From positions 1 through 35,649 of the forward strand of contig JAGFJG010000108.1 of assembly GCA_024102915.1 (NCBI GenBank): a stretch of DNA of 35,649 nt. The letters are read 5' to 3'. Positions 31,386 through 35,649 of the stretch are shown here, in pieces. This stretch comes from Caldilineales bacterium. Its GTDB lineage: Bacteria > Chloroflexota > Anaerolineae > J102. Below the pieces are notes generated by a model. The model had not been told where the DNA came from and made no database searches. It was given only the letters and a program-made list of their open reading frames with translations. The position numbers and the translations under genes are program-made. Numbering within the stretch: position 1 is the first letter of the stretch; each line of letters starts with the position of its first letter.

Positions 31386-31426
31386 GTCACCGGCTTTTGG
31401 CGAGAGAGCCGGTGACTTTTTATTTT
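31386..31426 (+). terminator. Intrinsic terminator with no recognised plus-strand gene upstream
   Basis: A 10-bp stem GTCACCGGCT/AGCCGGTGAC with an 11-nt loop, followed by TTTTTATTTT. The U-run is only on the plus-strand side. The 284-nt gap (31165-31448) upstream of it contains no convincing coding frame, so it may end a small RNA or a divergent transcript from the BTAD promoter region. It might also weakly terminate the rhamnosidase gene on the other strand (ACACGTTTT follows there). Confidence 0.85.
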
Positions 31427-31448
31427 AACACCTATCAGGCCGATGCGG

Positions 31449-33605
31449 CTAATCCGTGTTTAATGTGGGTCGCTTCTTGGCAATCTCGGCCAGATGAAAG
31501 CGCGGGTGCGCCGAGAATCCATGACATTCCGAACCATCTGGAAAATCGACGTTCCAGTTTTCCCAGGTCGTGGGAAAACCGGCCAGCGTCCATCGCCCCC
31601 ACCGCAGTTTGATGATTTCGATCACGTCCTGCCAGCGATCGTGCAGGCGTAATGCTTGAAAAACACGATGATGCATGTACGGGCTGGCCAGCACCATGCG
31701 GTCGGGGTTGGCAGGGCGGGCGCCGGGGTTTGGCGACTCGTCTTCGGGGTCGAGTGAGCGGGACGCCAGGGCTGCCAACAGAGCGGGCGCTTCCTCGGCC
31801 TTTGTGGTGCGGGTGAGAATGGCGAGTGAAGTGGCGAGTTGGGAGTAAGTCGTGCGTTGCGCGTCATCCCACCAGCGGGCCCCATCCCAGAATGCGTCTC
31901 GAATCCGGGGTTGCAGCCGTCCGGCCTCATGCGCCCATCGCGCCGCCTCCGCTTCCGCCCCGATTTGTTGCGCCAACTGCGCGGCCAGTTGCAGCGCCCA
32001 CAAAAAGTGCAGATTGTAGATTGCGTTGGGTTCCAGTTTGGACATCGTCGACCAGTCGAGAAAAAGTCGTCGTCCAGGCGGGGTCAGCAAAAGCCCCTCC
32101 GGGCCGATGTCCTGGAGGAAGCGGTCGATCATGCGAATTGCAGCCGGCCACATCGAGCGCACGAAGTCGGCGTCGCCGCTCAGCCGTTGGTATTCGTAGA
32201 GCAATTCCAGCCACTGGAAATTGAAATCGACGATGACGTAGGCCAGGGCCTCGCTGGGCAGCACGCCGGGGAGGATGCCGTCGGCATAGGCGCCCTCCGC
32301 CGCCAGTTCGATCACGCGGCGCATGGGTCGCAGGTCATCGGTCATTGCCGCCAAAATCTGGCTGTCGATCAGGGGATCGCCGACCCATTGGGCGTGCTCA
32401 CGCCAGGGGTTATCGACGAATCCGTCGCTCAGGCACGCGGCCAGCGTGTTTTCGCACATGGCGATCACGTCGTTGAGCAGCGGGTCTGAGGTGGTCAGGG
32501 CGCGTGTAATCTCAAGCGGATATTCGCTGACGGTGACGTGAAAACGGATGCGGAAGCCGGGAGCAGTCGGGCCGGTGAGTTGGAATAAGACTAGCCTGCC
32601 GCCGCGCATGCCATATCCCTCCACCCTTTGCTCGCCTGCCCGCAGGCAAAAGCGATCGGTCATGCGCACGCGACAATAAGTGGCCGGGTCGGAAAGATAA
32701 GGTTCTGCCGGATTGTCGCTGCGCCACTTCTCGGTATAACTGATCGAAACTTGTTCCACGCCGTCTGCGCCTTCGACCTCAGCCCAGCCCTGGCATGTAT
32801 AGCCTCTGCCCAGTTCATACAGCCAGTACGCGCTCTGTCCCGCCTGAAGTTGAGGCGTGAACCAGCCGTCGGCGTCGGTGACCCAGGAAATCGGCTCGGC
32901 GTTCATCCAGCCCTGGCGCAAAGCCAGATGCGGATCAGGATCGCTGGCGGACTCCCCTCCGCGCACGGCGCGCAAGTCCGGCTGAAGTTCTCGTTCGACC
33001 AGCAATGGCACGGAGCGCGGCTGCATGGCCTGCCAGGGATAGCCAAAAGCCGGGGCGACGGCGCGTGCGCTCGCCCAACCGCCATCGTCGAACCCGACCG
33101 CCATCCAATCCTCGGCCCTATTCAGATCGACCTGCTCGACGCCAGCCTGATAAATGGACATGCGCGGGGTCAAAGAGGCGAAGGAGCCGTCACGACGGGT
33201 GCGCCAGGCGGTGTCTGTGACGAGCACAGTCTCGCCATCGCAAACCAGATAGGCCAGCAGGCCCGCCGCCCCGCGATGCACATAGGCGAAATGGGAATAG
33301 CCCGGCTGATAAACCTGAATCGCCAGCAGATTTGCACCGGGCTTCAGATAGGGTGCGATATCCAGCGCGTCGACCACCTGCGCGTGCGGCCAACCCCGCG
33401 CCGGCCCCCTCGCCACGAATTCGCCATTCACCCAGAGTTTGTAGCGGCTGTCGGCGGTGATGAATAGCTCGGCCTTTTCGGGCTGGCGCGCCAGCTCCCA
33501 GCCCGCCGGAGAGCGAAAGCGCAGATAGACCTCATGCAAATCAAAAGCATGATCCGAGCCGATCCAGAGAACGTTGATTGGCACATCGAGGGAATTACGA
33601 GGCAT
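31449..33605 (-). CDS. Alpha-L-rhamnosidase-like glycoside hydrolase (GH78 type)
   Basis: 718 aa. N-terminal beta-sandwich domains (about 1-370; LFITADSRYKLWVNGEFVARG, shortened here to its conserved core YKLWVNG, is the usual GH78 carbohydrate-binding start) precede an (alpha/alpha)6-barrel (about 375-680). The putative general acid is Glu403 in DNPWREHAQWVGD and the general base Glu682 in TTWENW, matching the GH78 pattern. No signal peptide is evident, so it probably works in the cytoplasm on imported rhamnosyl oligosaccharides or glycosides. The start ATG has AGGAG 9 nt upstream. It is transcribed divergently from the decarboxylase gene. It lacks adjacent sugar-transport or rhamnose-catabolism genes. 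Confidence 0.85.
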   Translation of the reverse strand: MPRNSLDVPINVLWIGSDHAFDLHEVYLRFRSPAGWELARQPEKAELFITADSRYKLWVNGEFVARGPARGWPHAQVVDALDIAPYLKPGANLLAIQVYQPGYSHFAYVHRGAAGLLAYLVCDGETVLVTDTAWRTRRDGSFASLTPRMSIYQAGVEQVDLNRAEDWMAVGFDDGGWASARAVAPAFGYPWQAMQPRSVPLLVERELQPDLRAVRGGESASDPDPHLALRQGWMNAEPISWVTDADGWFTPQLQAGQSAYWLYELGRGYTCQGWAEVEGADGVEQVSISYTEKWRSDNPAEPYLSDPATYCRVRMTDRFCLRAGEQRVEGYGMRGGRLVLFQLTGPTAPGFRIRFHVTVSEYPLEITRALTTSDPLLNDVIAMCENTLAACLSDGFVDNPWREHAQWVGDPLIDSQILAAMTDDLRPMRRVIELAAEGAYADGILPGVLPSEALAYVIVDFNFQWLELLYEYQRLSGDADFVRSMWPAAIRMIDRFLQDIGPEGLLLTPPGRRLFLDWSTMSKLEPNAIYNLHFLWALQLAAQLAQQIGAEAEAARWAHEAGRLQPRIRDAFWDGARWWDDAQRTTYSQLATSLAILTRTTKAEEAPALLAALASRSLDPEDESPNPGARPANPDRMVLASPYMHHRVFQALRLHDRWQDVIEIIKLRWGRWTLAGFPTTWENWNVDFPDGSECHGFSAHPRFHLAEIAKKRPTLNTD

Positions 33606-33642
33606 GGCGGCATCTCCTCAGGAAGCATACTGAACAATGGCG

Positions 33643-33666
33643 CGCGGCGATTGGATTTGCGCCGCG
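33643..33666. promoter_or_regulatory. Perfect 7-bp inverted repeat in divergent promoter region
   Basis: CGCGGCG (33643-33649) and CGCCGCG (33660-33666) with a 10-nt AT-richer spacer. It lies 38-61 nt upstream of the rhamnosidase start and 174 nt from the decarboxylase start. It could be an operator for a dimeric repressor or a leader hairpin. Confidence 0.35.
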
Positions 33667-33839
33667 AAATCTTAACCCATGATCCCATTATCGAATACTT
33701 TGCGGTTGAGCGGTGCAACCTTCGATTCAACGGCTGTCTCAGAAGTGACGGGCGGGTGACAAAACAGGCGGGGTCTGGTACATTGTACGAAATTGCGCAC
33801 AATCTCTTTTGCCCGTCGAAATCTCAAAACAAAGCCGAC

Positions 33840-35279
33840 ATGAACGACCCCCATAGCTATCATATGACCCCTGACGAATTCCGCCGCCACGGCCACGAAA
33901 TGGTGGACTGGATCGCCAATTATTACGAGCAGATCGAATCGTATCCCGTGTTATCGCAAGTGACGCCGGGAGAGTTACGATCACGTCTGCCCCAGCATCC
34001 GCCCACGCAGGGCGAGCCCTTCACCGCCATGATGTCGGACATCGATGAGCTGATTCTGCCCGGCATCACCCATTGGCAGTCGCCCAACTTCTTCGCCTTT
34101 TTCCCCACCGGCGCTTCCTTCCCCTCCATTCTGGGCGACATGCTCTCGTCCGGCCTGGGCATTCAGGGCATGTTGTGGGCCACCAGCCCCGCTTGCACCG
34201 AATTGGAGACGCACGTGATGGATTGGCTGGTGGGGATGCTGGGTTTGCCGGAGCGGTTTCTTTCCAGCCGTGCGGGCGGCGGCGTGATCCAGGATTCGGC
34301 CAGCAGCGCCTCGCTCACGGCCCTGCTGGCAGCGCGCGAGCGGGCGACCAATTACGCCAGCAATCGCGCTGGATTGGAGACGCGCCTGGTCGCGTACGCT
34401 TCCTCGCAAGCTCATTCCTCCATCGAAAAAGCGATGATGATCGCCGGAATGGGCCGCGAGAACCTGCGCCTGGTGGCAGTGGACGAAAACTACGCCATGC
34501 AGCCGGATGATCTCGCCCGGCAGATCGAGCGAGATCGAGCGGCCGGACTCACCCCGGCTTTTGTCTGCGCCAGCATTGGCACGACCAGTTCCAACGCCAT
34601 CGATCCGGTCGCCGAGATCGGGCGCATCTGTCAGAGCCAGAACGTCTGGCTGCACGTGGATGCGGCCATGTCCGGCACAGCCGCCCTCTGCCCCGAATTC
34701 CGCTGGACGCACGAAGGCGTCGAACTGGCCGACAGCTATTGCTTTAATCCCCACAAGTGGATGTTCACCAATTTTGATTGCGATTGCTTCTGGGTGGCCG
34801 ACCGGGCGGCGCTGATCAATACGCTCAGCGTGCTGCCTGAATATCTCAAGAATCAGGCGACGCAATCGGGCGCGGTGCTCGATTATCGAGACTGGCAGGT
34901 TTCGTTGGGTCGGCGGTTTCGGGCGCTGAAGTTATGGTTCGTCATCCGGCATTACGGCATCGAAGGGCTGCAATTCCATGTGCGGCGACATGTCGCTCTG
35001 GCCCAGGAATTCGCCGGTTGGGTGGCTGCTGACGACCGCTTCGAGTTGATGGCTCCCGCGCCGCTCAATCTCGTCTGTTTTCGCCACCGGGCGGGCGATG
35101 CGTTCAATCAGGCATTGATGGATGAACTCAATCGTAGCGGCGAACTCTATCTGACGCACACGCGCCTCAATGACAGGTTCGTACTTCGCATGAGCATTGG
35201 TCAGATGTATACTGAGGCGCGACACGTGGCCTCTGCCTGGCGCAAGATTCAGGATACCGCGACGCGATTGGATCGCTGA
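33840..35279 (+). CDS. Aromatic-L-amino-acid decarboxylase (PLP group II)
   Basis: 479 aa, standard for the family. The ATG at 33840 is chosen because MNDPHSYHMTPDEFRRHGHE aligns with the family N-terminus; earlier in-frame starts add about 100 residues that run through the rhamnosidase promoter. PLP-binding Lys306 lies in CFNPHKWMFTNFD; His192 (SSQAHSSIEKA) is the ring-stacking residue; HVDAAMSG holds the Asp that pairs with the PLP nitrogen. In the mobile loop LPEYLKNQA, Tyr335 corresponds to the residue that keeps these enzymes decarboxylases, whereas Phe there gives aldehyde synthases. It should form an aryl-ethylamine such as tyramine, tryptamine or phenylethylamine plus CO2. The ribosome-binding site is weak. 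The precise amino-acid substrate cannot be read from sequence. Confidence 0.95.
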   Translation: MNDPHSYHMTPDEFRRHGHEMVDWIANYYEQIESYPVLSQVTPGELRSRLPQHPPTQGEPFTAMMSDIDELILPGITHWQSPNFFAFFPTGASFPSILGDMLSSGLGIQGMLWATSPACTELETHVMDWLVGMLGLPERFLSSRAGGGVIQDSASSASLTALLAARERATNYASNRAGLETRLVAYASSQAHSSIEKAMMIAGMGRENLRLVAVDENYAMQPDDLARQIERDRAAGLTPAFVCASIGTTSSNAIDPVAEIGRICQSQNVWLHVDAAMSGTAALCPEFRWTHEGVELADSYCFNPHKWMFTNFDCDCFWVADRAALINTLSVLPEYLKNQATQSGAVLDYRDWQVSLGRRFRALKLWFVIRHYGIEGLQFHVRRHVALAQEFAGWVAADDRFELMAPAPLNLVCFRHRAGDAFNQALMDELNRSGELYLTHTRLNDRFVLRMSIGQMYTEARHVASAWRKIQDTATRLDR

Positions 35280-35341
35280 TTCGCTACGACCTGTGCGAGT
35301 CGATTGCGGAGGCCGCAAACCGCCATTTCGGAAATCGATCT

Positions 35342-35649
35342 ATGGACCAAGTGAACCCTGAAAACGACCCTGACTCGATCCCGGTGACCGATAGCGCTGC
35401 CGCCAGTCAGCGTTCGCCCGCTGCGGCCCCGACCGGGACGCAGTCTACAAATGCCGATTCAAAACCGGGGAGCAGGGCTGGCCTGGTCGAGGTGGAAGCG
35501 GAATATCGGTTTGTCGAACCGGCGACCGATGTGCCCGGCATGGACGATCTTCGCCTGGTGTTGCGATTGCTGGTCGGCGCTGCGCTGGTGGGCGGCGACG
35601 AATTGTTAGCGCGTCTGCGCGCCTGGGATGCGAACGCAGAGACCGGCAA
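35342..35649 (+). CDS. Unrecognised protein, N-terminal fragment (cut by window edge)
   Basis: An open frame from ATG 35342 continues past the right edge (102 full codons seen). Residues 1-45 are polar, rich in Ser/Pro/Ala/Asp (MDQVNPENDPDSIPVTDSA) and probably disordered. Then VEVEAEYRFVEPATDVPG leads to an amphipathic helix MDDLRLVLRLLVGAALVGG and a further helix ELLARLRAWDA. No membrane or signal segment is certain. Coding bias (GC-rich third positions) supports the frame; there is no strong ribosome-binding site. It starts 62 nt after the decarboxylase and could be in the same unit. No family is recognised. Confidence 0.6.
   Translation, partial: MDQVNPENDPDSIPVTDSAAASQRSPAAAPTGTQSTNADSKPGSRAGLVEVEAEYRFVEPATDVPGMDDLRLVLRLLVGAALVGGDELLARLRAWDANAETG

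Noticed and set aside
31307..31612. 101-aa plus-strand open frame crossing the orphan terminator
   Set aside because: It runs through the terminator hairpin and into the antisense of the rhamnosidase gene.
33534..33839. N-terminal extension of the decarboxylase
   Set aside because: The extra residues do not resemble the family and cross the rhamnosidase start and promoter region.
33981..34865. 294-codon minus-strand open frame
   Set aside because: It is antisense to the catalytic core of the decarboxylase and shows no recognisable domain.

Overview
The window looks like a chromosomal segment from a filamentous or environmental member of Chloroflexota (Anaerolineae/Caldilineae-like). This is an inference from family content: very long TPR-multi-GAF hybrid kinases, a transcriptional-activator/STAND-ATPase/WD40 fusion, an MFS transporter fused to a cyclic-nucleotide-binding domain, a Ycf45/SpoIIIAA-like ATPase, a GC-moderate-to-rich composition and many short dispersed repeats. 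No rRNA, tRNA, CRISPR array or conventional insertion sequence was seen.

Left two thirds (about 20.9 kb down to 0.5 kb, all on the minus strand) is one tightly packed signalling operon. In transcription order it holds: an MFS transporter with a C-terminal cNMP-binding domain; giant hybrid kinase K2 (2456 aa, 7 GAF domains); its paralogue K1 (2622 aa, 9 GAF domains); a free Hpt protein; a REC-class III nucleotide cyclase; a cNMP-binding-domain/SpoIIE-type PP2C phosphatase; and a Crp/Fnr regulator. Several neighbours overlap by 4-14 nt. The natural reading is a phosphorelay (kinases, then Hpt, then REC-cyclase) whose output is a cyclic nucleotide, with three candidate cNMP-responsive effectors in the same operon: a transporter, a phosphatase and a transcription factor. 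Beyond it, at the left edge, is a small gene with its own ribosome-binding site, built of near-identical 24-residue repeats and running out of the window.

The twin kinases carry in-frame DNA-repeat insertions. K2 contains a whole DUF559 (Vsr-like nuclease fold) module between two 94-nt direct repeats (93/94 identical), at a place where K1 has no insert. Related GC-rich repeats lie at the same HATPase-REC linker in both kinases, and a 52-nt inverted-repeat element lies in the same HATPase loop of both, with a compensatory base-pair change between the copies.

Middle region (21.5-26.6 kb, plus strand): a SpoIIIAA/Ycf45-like ATPase and SurE nucleotidase pair ending in a strong terminator; a 44-aa membrane mini-protein; a flavodoxin-like protein; a transglutaminase-like protein; a second flavodoxin-like protein; and an SGNH esterase. 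The second flavodoxin gene is flanked by two inverted MITE-like elements whose terminal repeats supply the stop codons of the genes they abut.

Right region: a 1510-aa BTAD/STAND/WD40 regulator (minus) with three 11-bp-spaced direct repeats next to its start; an orphan plus-strand terminator; a GH78-type alpha-L-rhamnosidase (minus); divergent from it an aromatic amino acid decarboxylase (plus); and the start of an unrecognised gene cut by the right edge.
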